A stretch of DNA of 56,718 nt from a virus. The position numbers were made by a program, and so were the translations under genes. Each line of letters starts with the position of its first letter. Position 1 is the first letter of the stretch. The notes under the pieces were generated by a model. It did not search any database. It saw only the letters and a program-made list of their open reading frames with translations, and had not been told where the DNA came from. The DNA lies in IMG/VR virus record IMGVR_UViG_3300050343_000137, positions 1-56,718 of that record. One strand, given 5' to 3'. Below are positions 19,413 through 30,846 of this stretch, one piece after another.

Positions 19413-20560
19413 TGGCACAAACTAATCATGTTGACACAAGTCTGGAGATGGCGACAAGTTCATCTTATACAAATACATTTCAAGGTTTTCAAGCAAATAA
19501 CTATGTAACTAAAATAGAATCCTTACAAGATATTCTTTATCTTGACGGTAAGTCTATATTTTCCGATGGTGCTTTATCTATTGGTACATCTAACAGTAAC
19601 CCAGTGTACTTAGGTAGCTGATTCTACATGCTTATTTAAAAATTGAAACAGATGGAACAGATAAACTTTGTATCTGGAAAAATGTCTATTGATGGTGATA
19701 CTGGTTCTGTAGGTCAAGTATTATCTACTGATGGTAAGTGGTAATATGTCTTGGCTTACTGTAGATTTTACCCAATACGCCTTTTCTAACATTGCTGTAT
19801 CTGGCGAAGTACAACTATACAAGCTAGCTCTACTAGTGATACTTTAACTTTTGCTGCCGGTAGCTGGTATTAGACTTTGCAACTTCTGGCAGTACAGTAA
19901 CTATCTCGAGTGACAGTTCTGCTCACAATACATTTAAATTTATAGCACCAGTTAGACGGTGCAGGTTCTAGTATCTGGTAATACTATTACAGCCGATAGT
20001 CAAAACGATACATTAAGTTTTGTCGCTGGTTCTGGAATAATCTCTATCTTTTGATGAAAATAACGACAGAATTACATTTGAGGCAAGTGCAAGCAGGCGA
20101 AAGTAACCAGAACGCTATCACTTCTCTTTCTGTGTGATGGTCAGTCTACACTATCTGCTGGTCAAGCTAGTGATGCAACAATTTTTGATTCTGTAACTGA
20201 CAGAAATATTGTAGAGATTACAGTACTGATACCGCTACAAAAAAAGTTAACTTCAAAGCTAAATTACCAAGAACTTTAAGTATGAGTGGTAGAATACCTA
20301 CAAGGTTAAGTGACGGAAACTTATCTGGAATGCCAATAAACAATCACTTTATTAACAGAACTGTATCTGGTGCAGAAGTTAGTGGAGGTGGAACTTCAGT
20401 AGGTTTCAGTACACGAGCTGTTGTTTGTAATGAGGCCAATGGAACTGTTCATAAAATAACAATGCCAGCTTCAACAAATAATAGTCTTTTATTTAATCTT
20501 AGAAAACCCGATAATAGCTTACAAGAATTAGAGATAGATATGGCAGAAAGCAATATATAA
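19412..20560 (+). CDS. Fibre protein with beta repeats (broken by about eight indels)
   Basis: Open only at 19412-19621 and 20282-20560 in single frames, yet the frames between read smoothly when pieced together: KIETDGTDKL, MSIDGDTGSVGQVLSTDG, NIAVSGEV, SDTLTFAAGSGI, ITADSQNDTLSFVAG, RIPTRLSDGN, ending DMAESNI. This gives about 382 residues built of the repeat type 'IAVSG-x6-DTLTFAAGSGI-x8-ITI' also found in the next gene. Breaks lie near 19620-19640, 19740, 19815-19860, 19960, 20040, 20095-20135 and 20222; many are single bases gained, which suggests raw-read quality here. Confidence 0.5.
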
Positions 20561-23500
20561 ATGACAGTTAAAAGTCCAATTAGGTATGTATTCGATGCTA
20601 GCGGTAACATAACCGAGTTCTCAGAATTTCAAGCATCAGACTTTATAGCCATAGCAGACGGTGGAACCGGGGCAATAACAGCTTCGGGTGCAAGAACGGC
20701 TTTAGGATTAGAGATAGGCGTAGACATTCAAGCCTACGATGCAGAACTTCAAGCATTATCTGGATTAACACCAACTGATTCTAATTTTATTGTTGGTAAC
20801 GGAACTACTTTTGTTACAGAATCTGGTTCCACAGTTAGAAACTCATTAGGTTTAGGGACAGCTGACTCTGTAGAATTTAATACAATACAAACTGCTAATT
20901 TAACAATAGGTGGTCCTTCTCTTAACATTAGAGGGTGCTACTAATGATTCCTTTGAATCTACTTTAGTAGTCACAGACCCGACTGCCGACAGAACAATAA
21001 CTTTTCAAGACGCGACTGGAATAGTTGCTTTATTATCTGATGTAACAGCACAAGATGTTGATTTTGCAGGTGATACAGGAACTGGTGCAGTAGATTTAGA
21101 CTCACAAACTTTTACAATTCAAGGCACTACTAACGAAATAGAAACTAGTGCTAGTGGTCAGATTTTGACAATTGGTTTGCCAAACGATGTAACTATAGGT
21201 AACGACTTAACTATTACAGGTAACTTAACTGTTCAAGGAACTCAAACAATATTAGAAACAGAAACCTTAACAGTAGATGATAATGTTATAGTCCTAAACT
21301 CTAATGCAACTGGCTCTGCAACTGTCGATGCTGGTATAGAGATAGAAAGAGGAGATGACTCTAATGTAACTCTTGTATGGGACGAAACAAACAACAGATG
21401 GACTGTTGGCTCAGAATCTTTTGTTGCCTCTACCTTTATAGGTAACTTAACTGGTAATGTTACTGGAAATGTAACAGGAAATGTTGCAGGAGATTTAACA
21501 GGTAATATAACCGCGACATCTATACTTGCTGATGGTGTAACAGCTAGTACTCAATCAGTTGGAGATAATTCAACTAAAGTTGCAACTACTGCTTATGTAG
21601 ATGCACAAGTAGCTACTGAAGATACATTAGCAGAAATGAACGATGTAACACTTACAAGTTCACAAAACGGAGATTTCTTAAGATACAACGGGAGCGTATG
21701 GATTAATGACGCAGTTGATTTAGCAACAGATACTGTAGGTGATTTCGTACAAAGCATAACTGCTGGTAATGGTTTAGCAATAGATGTTACTTCTGGCGAA
21801 GCACAAACACCAAGTCTGTCTGTTAATGTTGATGATAGCTCTATAGAGATAGATACTGATACATTACAAGTAAAAGCTCTAGGTATTACAAATGGAATGC
21901 TTGCTGGTTCTATTGACAACACAAAACTTACAAACAGTTCGGTAACTATAAATGCTAATGCTCTATCACTTGGTGGAACATTAACATTAGTTACAGACGA
22001 TATAGCAGAAGATGGTTCACCAACTAATCTTTGGTATACAGACGCAAGGGTCGGAACTTACCTTACAACTAATAGCTACGCTACAGAAACTTATGTTAAT
22101 AACGCAGTAGCAACCGAAAACGAAATAAGCGAAATGAATGATGTTACATTGACATCTTTAGCTACAAACCAAGTATTAAGATACAACGGTTCAGCTTGGG
22201 TTAATGTTACTTTAGACACAGATGATATTGTTGAAGGTTCAACAAACCTTTATTACACAACTACAAGGGCTAATACAGATATAGATGCAAGAGTAGATAA
22301 AGCGTTTGTTGATGCTCTTAATGTAGATGCAGATACCTTAGATGGTATTAACAGCACAGGATTTGCTACAGCTGCTCAAGGAACATTAGCTGATAGTGCT
22401 GTACAACCAAGTGATAATATATCAACTCTTACTAATGACAGTGCATTTATAACTCTTACAAGTTTATCTGGAACATCTGGTGTTACTTATAACAATGCAA
22501 CTGGTGCAATATCTATTGGACAGCCAGTAGCAACTACTGACAATGTTACATTTAATAATATAACTGTAGATGGAGTACTTAATTCAGACGACATAACAGC
22601 TACAACTATGACTGTTTCTAATGATTTAGTTGTAACTGGAGATTTAACAGTACAAGGAACAACTACAACTCTTAATACTGACACAGTATCTACTGAAGAA
22701 AATATGATAAAACTTGCTAGTGGTAATACTGGTAACGGAACAGACATTGGTATATACGGTAAAGTTGTTCAGTCGTCCACAACTAAATATGTAGGTTTAC
22801 ATTGGGACCCAGGTGTAGGTCAAAATAAATTTAAACTGTTTGACAGTCTAACTGTTGAACCAACAGGTACAGTTGATACTGCTGATGCTTCTTATAACAA
22901 AGCAGTATTAGTAGCAGACATAGAGGGTGCTTTAACTGGTAATGCAGATACTGCAACAGCTTTAGCTTCTGGACAAAACTTCTCATTAACTGGAGATGTC
23001 ACTGCTAGTGCAATAAGCTTTGATGGAAGTGGTGCAGTAGCGTTAGCAACAACAGTAACTGAAAGTGCTGTAACTCAGCATCAAGCTGCATTAAGTATTA
23101 CTGAATCACAAATATCTGATTTACAGTCTTACTTAACTGCTGAAACAAATGATTTAACTTCTGCTGTAACTTGGGCAAATGTACCAGATACAAACATAAC
23201 ACAAAGTTCTGTTACACAACATCAAGCAGCTTTATCAATAACAGAATCACAAATTTCTGATTTAGGAAGTTATATAACTGCTACATCTAGTGATACTCTT
23301 ACTGGTAAAACAATAAACTTTGAAAATAATACTGTAATAGTAGAATATGCAGTAACAGTAGCTGGTGGTAAATTCCTCATAGATGGAGAGTCACAAGCAA
23401 CAATATCATTCAACCCAGGTATTACATATAGATTTGACTTATCAAGTAGTTCAACATCTTCACATCCATTTGCTTTATCTACAACAGACAATAACTCTGG

Positions 23501-26197
23501 TAGTTCAGAGTACACAACAGGTAAGACAGAAAATGGAACACAAGGTCAATCTGGTGCTTACATTGAGTACACAGTTAACGGTGCAACTCCAGATATTCTT
23601 TACTACTATTGTGAATCACACTCTGGTATGGGTGGAACTGTTACAGTATTTGGTTCATCTTATGGTGATGCAGATGTTTATTCTTTCTTAGATGAAGGTA
23701 CTGGAATAACAATATCTTCTTCTGGAGAAATTGCTACAACAATTACTCAATACACAGACAGCGATGCACAAGGTGCAATAACTGTTACTGATGCAGGTGG
23801 TGACGGTTCTTTAGCTTACTCTGGTGGAACTTTAACTTACACAGGTCCAAGTGCCTCTGAAGTTAGAGCACATTTTTCTGCTAGCACTGGAATTACTATA
23901 TCTGGTTCTGGAGCAATATCATCAACAATAACTCAATATGCTGATTCAGATGTAGCTTCTTATTTAACAGCTAATAGTTATGCAACACAATCTTATGTAA
24001 CAACACAAGTAAACAATGTTATAGATTCAGCACCAGGCGCTCTTGATACTCTTAACGAACTAGCAGCAGCTTTAGGTGATGATGCTAACTTCTCTACTAC
24101 TGTTACTAACTCTATTGCTACAAAATTAGCCACATCAGATTTCACAAGTACAGCTAATACTTGGATAGCAACAAAAGACACAGATGATTTATCACAAGGA
24201 ACAACTAACAAATATTACGCTACAAGTTTATTTAATACTGATTTAGCTACAAAAGATACAGCTGACTTATCCGAAGGTACAAACTTATACTTCACTAACG
24301 CTAGAGCAGATGCACGAATTGCAGCTGCTAACTTAGAAGACCTATCTAACATAGGCTTCACAGCACCAGGCGCTACAGAAGACCAAAAAGTTGTTACTTG
24401 GGATAACTCTGCCGGTAGCTTTGCTTTATCATCTGTATCGGGATTATCTGGTTCTGGCGAGACAAACACAGCTTCTAACATTGGAACAGCAGGTGTAGGA
24501 ATCTTTGATGCTAAGGTCGGAGAAGACTTACAGTTTAAGAAACTAAATGCAGGTTCTGCAAAGATAACTATTACTGATGATACAAGTAACAATGAAGTAG
24601 ATATTAACTTAGGTACAGTATCAGTCGGAGATTTATCAGATGTAGACATTACAACTTCAGCTCCTTCTGATGGGCAAGCTCTTGTTTGGAATGCTTCTAA
24701 CAGTGAGTTTGAGCCAGGCACAGTAGCTTCCTCAACAAACTACTTCCAAAACATCGCAGTATCTGGACAAACAACTGTAGCTCCAGATAGCACAACTGAC
24801 ACACTTAACTTTGCAGCTGGTTCAAATATAACTATAACAACTGATGCATCAACAGATACAATTACAATTGCTTCTGCTGATACCAACACTCAGCTTACTC
24901 AAGAACAAGTAGAAGACTTCGCAGCTAATGTAGTAGTTGCTGGTGCAAACATAACTAAAACTTATGACGACTCAGCAGGAACTCTTACAATCGCCGCAAC
25001 TGGTGGTGCAGCAAACGCTTTCTCAACATTAGCCGTTGCTGGACAATCAAATGTAGTAGCTGATGCTACAACAGATACATTGACTCTTGCAGCTGGTACA
25101 GGTATGACCCTTACTACAGATGCAGGTTCAGATACAATAACATTTTGCTTCAACTGGTGGTGGTGGTGGTACAATGCCATTTACAGAATTTGATGGAACA
25201 ACAGATAACATAGTCTTTAAGTTATCAACAAATGCTGGTGCTTTACCAGTAACACTTGCAGGTGGTTCATCAGACCCAATAGAATGACTGCTACTCTCAA
25301 CATTAACTTCTTATGCTGATGCTGATGGTGATACAAAAATTGAAGTAGAAAGAACAACTGATAACGATACAGTACATATTAAAGCTGGTGGTACAGATGT
25401 TATAACTGCTACAAGCTCTGGAGTAACAGTAACTAACTTAACTGTTACTGGAACAACTACACAAGCTAACGAATTAAAGATTACAGATACTATTTTGAAT
25501 TAAATGCTGATGGTGGTTCATTAACTACTGATGCAGGAATGATTATAGAAAGAGGCTCTACTGGAAATGCAGATGCTGCATTTATATGGGATGAATCATC
25601 TGATTCTTTCGCAGTAGGACTTGTATCAGCAGATAGTTTTGTTAGCTTTACAAAAGCAAGTGGAACACCACAAGACTTACCAGTATCTAGTAACGAAATA
25701 GTATTTAACCATGCAGATGGTACAGCAGATAATATAGCAATAACATCGGGTAATTTAGATTTACACGCTGGTAACTTCTGACCCTATAGCTTCACAAGCA
25801 TACGGTCCAGAAACTGATATGAACATCAAGATGACAGATGCTACATTAAAAGCTAAGACACAAACTACAGGAGATAATACTATGTTGCTACAACAGCTTT
25901 CGTTCAAGGTACTTAGGCGGAGTTGAATCAGATACTGTTAAAGATGCTGATAACGATACAAAGATTGAAGTAGATGTTTCAGATGCAGATGAAATAGTAA
26001 TTACAACTGCTGGTCAAGAAAGAGCTAAGGTTGACAACAATGTTTCTATGTCAGCTAGAGGTGGTTTCTTTACACATAACTTAGCTATGCACGCATCAGA
26101 AACATTTACAATAGCTGCTACAGAAGGAACTGTTGCTGCTGGACCATTAGATGTACAAGGAACCGTAGATGTTCAAGGAAGTCTGGTAGTATTATAA
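20561..26197 (+). CDS. Giant tail fibre, about 1,870 residues, with cupredoxin-like domain (frameshifted)
   Basis: Begins MTVKSPIRYVFDASGNI, ends with PLDVQGTVDVQGSLVVL and stop 26195-26197. Open through 20910-25193 (1,427 residues); breaks near 20930, 25145, 25285, 25495, 25780 and 25880-25915 are bridged by continuous fibre-like sequence. Repeats of the form 'LTITGNLTVQGTQT-x8-LTVDDNVIVLNS...GIEIERG' occur at least three times, as known from marine phage fibres. A roughly 105-residue domain at 23340-23655 (FLIDGESQATISFNPG, SHPFALST, YYYCESHSGMGGTV) resembles a cupredoxin and keeps His, Cys, His and Met at ligand positions. Head-near repeats, distal receptor contact. Confidence 0.65.
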
Positions 26198-26207
26198 TGG
26201 GAGAATT

Positions 26208-26810
26208 ATGAGTACAGTACAAGTAGATGCAATCAACGAATCCACCACTAATGCTGGTGTAACTGTTGATGGTGTATTAATAAAAGATAGTACAGTTGAT
26301 GGCACAATAACAGACCTAGTTTCTACAGGAACTATGGCTTTAACTTCTGAGATTACAAGTGGATTAGTATTCGGTACAAACATTTAGATTAACAGCAGGA
26401 ATAGGTGGTAATGCTAGACCTAACATTGCATCTAACTGGGAAGTACCAGATACAGAAAATCAAGGCAATATGGGAAGTGTTGTATCTTCTGGTGTGTTTA
26501 CTTTTTAGAAACAGGATTATAAAGTTAATATTGCACAAGCTCAACTAATAGTAATGGAGCATCTGAAATGTACACTATTGAAGATTTAGAGATGGTTCTA
26601 ATGATAATTCACATATTCACAGGTACTGGTGGAAAGACATTATACACAACATATGAATGATAGTACCTTTGACTGCTTACAATAATTGATGTGACAAATG
26701 TAACTAATGATAACGCAGAGGTTTTATGCTGATGTAGATAGGTCAGATTGTGAACTAAGAGGAAGTACTAACAAAATACTTGTGTGAAATTTATTAATAG
26801 GAGCAACATA
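26208..26810 (+). CDS. Minor fibre protein (broken by several indels)
   Basis: Starts MSTVQVDAINESTTNAGVTVDGVLIKD. The first 60 residues match the head-module style of the later fibres, continuing in shifted frames with LTAGIGGNARPNIASNWEVPD, MGSVVSSGVFTF, NIAQA, SEMYTIEDL, IDVTNVTNDNAEV and CELRGSTNKILV. The second half resembles a TNF/C1q-like phage adhesin tip, but too many frame breaks (26385, 26510, 26560, 26640-26760) prevent certainty. The exact stop cannot be fixed; the next ribosome site is AGGAG at 26799-26803. Confidence 0.4.
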
Positions 26811-27148
26811 ATGACAATAGCTGTATCTGATGTTATGACAATACTTTAATCAAGGAAAAATGCAACGGTGGGGTTGGAAGATACTTCTGCTGGTGAATTT
26901 TAATTAATTAAAATGGATATAGATGAACAAGCACCAATGCCTACTGAAGATGTATTTCATTTAATCCAGATAGGTACATTTTCAGGTACAGGAAGATACA
27001 AAAATATGCTTATCCAGCAATTGCAGAACAATTGGATAAACTATTCCACGATATAGATGGTGGACTTTTAGGAGAAGATGCTAAGACAGGTTCTTTGTAT
27101 CTTGCCTTAAAAGAAGTAAAAGACGACAATCCGAAACCGAGTGAATAA
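26811..27148 (+). CDS. Small fibre-region protein, EYPSIADQLD family (frameshifted)
   Basis: The C-terminus YAYPAIAEQLDKLFHDIDGG...YLALKEVKDDNPKPSE is clearly the same family as EYPSIADQLDDIFHNGLDAWKA at 32741-33035. The front part (MTIAVSDVMTIL; MDIDEQAPMPTEDV) lies in other frames; breaks near 26842-26905 and 26960-27010. This family is very common beside tail fibre genes in marine phages; its function is not known to me, perhaps fibre attachment. Start chosen by AGGAG eight bases upstream; the stop overlaps the next ATG (TAATG). Confidence 0.5.
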
Positions 27149-28050
27149 TGGTAAGTAAAATAAAAGTAGATGAAATAGAATCCAGCCAATCTGGTGGTTC
27201 TATTGCATATAATTCTTCACTAAAGTTAAAACAATATACTACTGCACAGATAGATGCTCTTACTGGTATGACTGAAGGTGAAATGGTATATGATACTGAA
27301 GCCAACAAAATTAAATTTTATATGGGAACTGCTTGGCATGTTGCTGGAGACCCACCAGTCGGCACAGCCGTAGGTGGAACTCAAACAACTTCTGGTGGAT
27401 ATAAGATACATGCTTTTACTTCCTCTACAACATTCGTTGTTTCTGACGCAGCACTTTCTTGCGACTATCTAGTAGTTGCAGGTGGAGGAGCTGGTGGAGC
27501 TAGAATAGGTGGAGGCGGAGGAGCTGGTGGATATTTAGCTGGTTCTGGAGTAACTTTTGGCATTGGAACCTATAATGTTGTTGTTGGTGGAGGAGGAGCA
27601 GGTACTGTTGCTAACAATGACCAAAGAGGTGGTAATGGTGATGATTCATCTATAAGTGGTACAGGTGTAAGCGTTACTGCAACTGGTGGTGGCGGTGGTG
27701 GCTCTGGTGATGATAGTAATAATAACGCTGAAGATGCTGGTGGTGGCGGCGGTTCTGGCGGTGGTGGCTCTTGGACAAATGGTGGTGGAGGAGCTGGTCA
27801 ATCTGGTCAAGGTAATAATGGTGGTAATGGTCACGCAAGACTAGCATCACACGCTGGTGGTGGCGGAGGAGGCAAAGGTTCTTCTGGTAATAATGGTGAA
27901 ACTAATAGCGGTGGTCATGGTGGCACAGGTTTACAAAGTAGTATATCTGGTACAAATACTTATTACGCAGGTGGTGGCGGAGGTGCTGTTATAACAAGTG
28001 GTTACACGAGAGGTTCTGCTGGAAGCGGCGGTGGTGGTATAGGAGCATAA
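27148..28050 (+). CDS. Glycine-rich tail adhesin 1
   Basis: 300 residues. Head module 1-66 (IKVDEIESSQSGGS, LKLKQYTTAQIDALTG, EMVYDTEANKIKFYMGTAWH), then a strand pair opening DYLVVAGGGAGGA, then about 180 residues of GGGG-rich sequence probably folding as packed polyglycine-II helices, as in the distal adhesins of some phages. It ends GSGGGGIGA without the usual closing strand seen in its paralogues, so its tip may be truncated. TAATG overlaps on both sides. Confidence 0.7.
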   Translation: MVSKIKVDEIESSQSGGSIAYNSSLKLKQYTTAQIDALTGMTEGEMVYDTEANKIKFYMGTAWHVAGDPPVGTAVGGTQTTSGGYKIHAFTSSTTFVVSDAALSCDYLVVAGGGAGGARIGGGGGAGGYLAGSGVTFGIGTYNVVVGGGGAGTVANNDQRGGNGDDSSISGTGVSVTATGGGGGGSGDDSNNNAEDAGGGGGSGGGGSWTNGGGGAGQSGQGNNGGNGHARLASHAGGGGGGKGSSGNNGETNSGGHGGTGLQSSISGTNTYYAGGGGGAVITSGYTRGSAGSGGGGIGA

Positions 28051-28640
28051 TGGCAACACATAGATTAATACATGTAACAAGAACAGGTAATGATACCGAT
28101 GGTTTAGCAGAGTTTACTAACGCTGATACTGTCTTATTGCCTACACACTCTTCAGACCCTACAGGTACAACTGAAGGGGAGATGATATATAACTCTACAG
28201 ATGACAAAATTAAAATATACGATGGCTCAGCTTGGGTAGTTGTTGGTAATACAACTGAACAAATACAAGACATTATTGGCGGTATGGTCACAGGTAACAC
28301 AGAAACTAATGTAACTGTTACTTATGACGATAGCGATGGAACTTTAGATTTTGTTGTATCAGCAGATAGCACAGCTATTGTTGATGGTGATAGTGATACA
28401 AAAATACAAGTAGATGAAAATGGTTCTGATGAAGATAAGATTAGATATGATGTAGCAGGTACTGAAGTAGCTGTACAAGATGGAAGTGGTATGGCTTTTA
28501 CTACTAACTCTGGAACAGTACGACATAATCAGACACAAGCTGCAACTTATACTATTCCTACAGGAGAAGGTCAATTAATGGCTGGTCCAGTATCAATTAC
28601 TGGAACCATAACAAACAATGGGACATTGGTGATTATATAA
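28050..28640 (+). CDS. Tail fibre protein with head module
   Basis: 196 residues. Head module variant 1-68 (RLIHVTRTGNDTDGLAEFTNAD, GEMIYNSTDDKIKIYDGSAW), the same style as 33039 and 35165. The distal part is beta-rich (NVTVTYDDSDGTLDFVV, ADSTAIVDGDSDTKIQVDENGSDEDKIRYDVAG), similar to repeats in the giant fibre. Ends ITGTITNNGTLVII. Coupled by TAATG to both neighbours. Confidence 0.65.
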   Translation: MATHRLIHVTRTGNDTDGLAEFTNADTVLLPTHSSDPTGTTEGEMIYNSTDDKIKIYDGSAWVVVGNTTEQIQDIIGGMVTGNTETNVTVTYDDSDGTLDFVVSADSTAIVDGDSDTKIQVDENGSDEDKIRYDVAGTEVAVQDGSGMAFTTNSGTVRHNQTQAATYTIPTGEGQLMAGPVSITGTITNNGTLVII

Positions 28641-28831
28641 TGGCTACTTTAAAAGTAAATACAATATCTAAAAGCTCTGGCAATAATGTTTCTATGCAAG
28701 ACCCTCTGAACTTAAAGTCATATACGACTACACAGAGAAACGCATTAACAAGTGCTGCTGGAGATATGATATATAACGAAACAGATAACAAAGTACAATT
28801 TTATAACGGCACAGCGTGGAATGATTTATAA
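28640..28831 (+). CDS. Stand-alone fibre head module
   Basis: 63 residues that are nothing but the shared head module: MATLKVNTISKSSGNNVS, LNLKSYTTTQRNALTSAAGD, IYNETDNKVQFYNGTAWNDL. It could be an adaptor that binds the tail tip without carrying a receptor domain, or a remnant after loss of the distal part. The TAATG junctions and intact frame argue that it is expressed. Confidence 0.65.
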   Translation: MATLKVNTISKSSGNNVSMQDPLNLKSYTTTQRNALTSAAGDMIYNETDNKVQFYNGTAWNDL

Positions 28832-29822
28832 TGTCCACTCTCGAAACAAACTCTATAGGTAAATACTCTGGTAACAATGTATCAGTTGATGATAGTTTAA
28901 ATTTAAAGTCATATGACACAGCTGGTAGAAATGCACTTACATCACAAGCTGGTGATACGATATACAACTCTGACTACAGGAAAATAGATTTTTACAATGG
29001 TTCAGCTTGGGTAGCAAGTGGTGCTACTTCATGTTACAATAGAATATTTAATTATTGCTGGTGGAGGTAGTGGTGGAGGTTCTAATCAAACTGGCTCTGG
29101 TGGTGGTGGAGCTGGAGGTTATCGCAATTCTTATAACAGTGAAACTTCTGGTGCGAATAGTTCTAGTGAAACTGCTTTGACTGTTACTGATAATACAAAT
29201 CTTACTGTTACAGTTGGTGCTGGTGGACCAGCTAATACTACAAGTCAAGGTTATTCTACAAATGGATTTGATAGTGTATTTTCATCAATAACATCATTAG
29301 GTGGAGGTGCTTCTCATACAAACGCTGCTGCTAAAGCTGGTGGTTCTGGTGGTGGAGCAGGTTATCAATCATCATCTACTGCTCTTGGACAAGCAAATCA
29401 AGGTAGCAATGGTGGTGCAGGTAGAACTGGAAACCCATACGCAGGTGGTGGTGGTGGTGGAGCTGGTGCTGCTGGTTCTAAATGGTGGAAATGGTTTAGC
29501 TTCATCTATAACTAACACATCAGTCACAAGAGGTGGTGGAGGAGCTGCTGGTCATCAAGGCAGTATAACAGCAGGAACTGCTGGTACTGGTGGTGGAGGA
29601 ACACAAGGTGGAGGAAATGGTACTTCTTATACTGGTGGTGGTGGAGGTGGAACAGGTGGTAGTTCGCCGGGTAATGGAGGAAGTGGTGTCGTTATACTTA
29701 GTTATCCAAGTGATAAAACTATTTCGTTTGCTGGTGGAGCATCTAGTTCTGCTGGAGAACAAACAGTTGGTTCAAGAAAATATGTAGAAATACAAACAAG
29801 TGGAACAGTGAGCTTTGCATAA
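28831..29822 (+). CDS. Glycine-rich tail adhesin 2 (two frameshifts)
   Basis: About 330 residues. Head module (MSTLETNSIGKYSGNNVS, YNSDYRKIDFYNGSAWVASG). A frame break near 29025-29040 leads to IEYLIIAGGGSGGGSNQTG, RNSYNSETSGANSSSETALTV and a poly-Gly region. A second break near 29480 leads to NGGNGLASSITNTS and the closing strand GGSGVVILSYPSD...VEIQTSGTVSFA. Same architecture as 29822 and 30847, which makes the two breaks likely sequence errors. Confidence 0.65.
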
Positions 29823-30841
29823 TGAGTGAATTAAAAACAAATAAGATTTCAACAAATGATACAAACAATGTAGCAATAGATACTGCACTTGGATTAAAGT
29901 CATACGATACAACTGGTAGAGATGCTTTAACATCTGTTGCTGGTGATATGATTTACAATACTACTGACAATAAATTAAATTATTACAATGGTTCATCTTG
30001 GGTAGAAACAAGTTCAACACCAGCTTTTACAATTTCTTATTTAGTAATAGCAGCTGGTGGTGGTTCTCCAGCAAGTCCTAATAGAGGTGGAGCTGGTGCT
30101 GGGGGTTATAGAAATAGTTATGCTTCTGAAACTTCTGGTGCTGGAAGTTCAACAGAAACACCATTATCTTTAGCATTATCTACAAACTATACAGTAACTG
30201 TAGGTGCAGGTGGTACAGGTACTGGGAATGATTCAGTATTTGCAACTATAACATCTGATGGTGGTGGTCAAGGTGGTTCAGCTGGTGGTTCTGGTGGTGG
30301 TGGTTATTACAATAATGGTTCTGGTGGTGCAGGTACAGCTAATCAAGGTAATGCTGGTGGTAATGTATCTGGTAATGGAAATCCTTATGGTACTGGTGGA
30401 GGTGGTGGAGCTGGAGGTGCTGGTGGTACTGGAGGTGGCTCATCTGTTGGTGCTGGTGGAGTTGGTTTAGAATCTTCTATAACAGGAACAGCAACTTATC
30501 GTGCAGGTGGTGGTGGTGGTTCATCTGAAGGTGGAGGTAGAGGTTCTGGTGGTAATGGTGGTGGAGGTATAGGTTCTAACGATAGAACTAGTGGTGGCAA
30601 CAATGGTGCAGGTGGTACTAATACAGGTGGTGGAGCTGGTGGTACTTCAGGTTATCAAGGAAGTAACAATATAGTTGCTAGAAATGGTGGAAGTGGAATA
30701 GTTATTATAAGATTTCCTTTTCAATATGGTATTACCATAGGAGCAGGATTAACTGCGACAGTAGGTGCTATAGGTAATAGCACTGATAAAATAGTAACAT
30801 TTACAGAAGGTACAGGAAATGTTAGTTTTACAGAAATATAA
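29822..30841 (+). CDS. Glycine-rich tail adhesin 3 (intact)
   Basis: 339 residues, the best intact member of the array. Head module 1-65 (MSELKTNKISTNDTNNVA, LGLKSYDTTGRDALTSVAGD, YYNGSSWVE); linking strand ISYLVIAAGGG; RNSYASETSGAGSSTETPLSL with YTVTVGAGGTG; about 150 residues of Gly-rich repeats; closing strand GGSGIVIIRFPFQ and a final beta segment ending GNVSFTEI. The Gly-rich body probably forms the receptor-binding tip. Confidence 0.75.
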   Translation: MSELKTNKISTNDTNNVAIDTALGLKSYDTTGRDALTSVAGDMIYNTTDNKLNYYNGSSWVETSSTPAFTISYLVIAAGGGSPASPNRGGAGAGGYRNSYASETSGAGSSTETPLSLALSTNYTVTVGAGGTGTGNDSVFATITSDGGGQGGSAGGSGGGGYYNNGSGGAGTANQGNAGGNVSGNGNPYGTGGGGGAGGAGGTGGGSSVGAGGVGLESSITGTATYRAGGGGGSSEGGGRGSGGNGGGGIGSNDRTSGGNNGAGGTNTGGGAGGTSGYQGSNNIVARNGGSGIVIIRFPFQYGITIGAGLTATVGAIGNSTDKIVTFTEGTGNVSFTEI

Positions 30842-30846
30842 AAATA

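Noticed and set aside
30258-30470. Val/Leu-rich and Thr/Ser-rich frames across the glycine-rich adhesins
   Set aside because: Shadow frames produced by GGT/GGA repeats.
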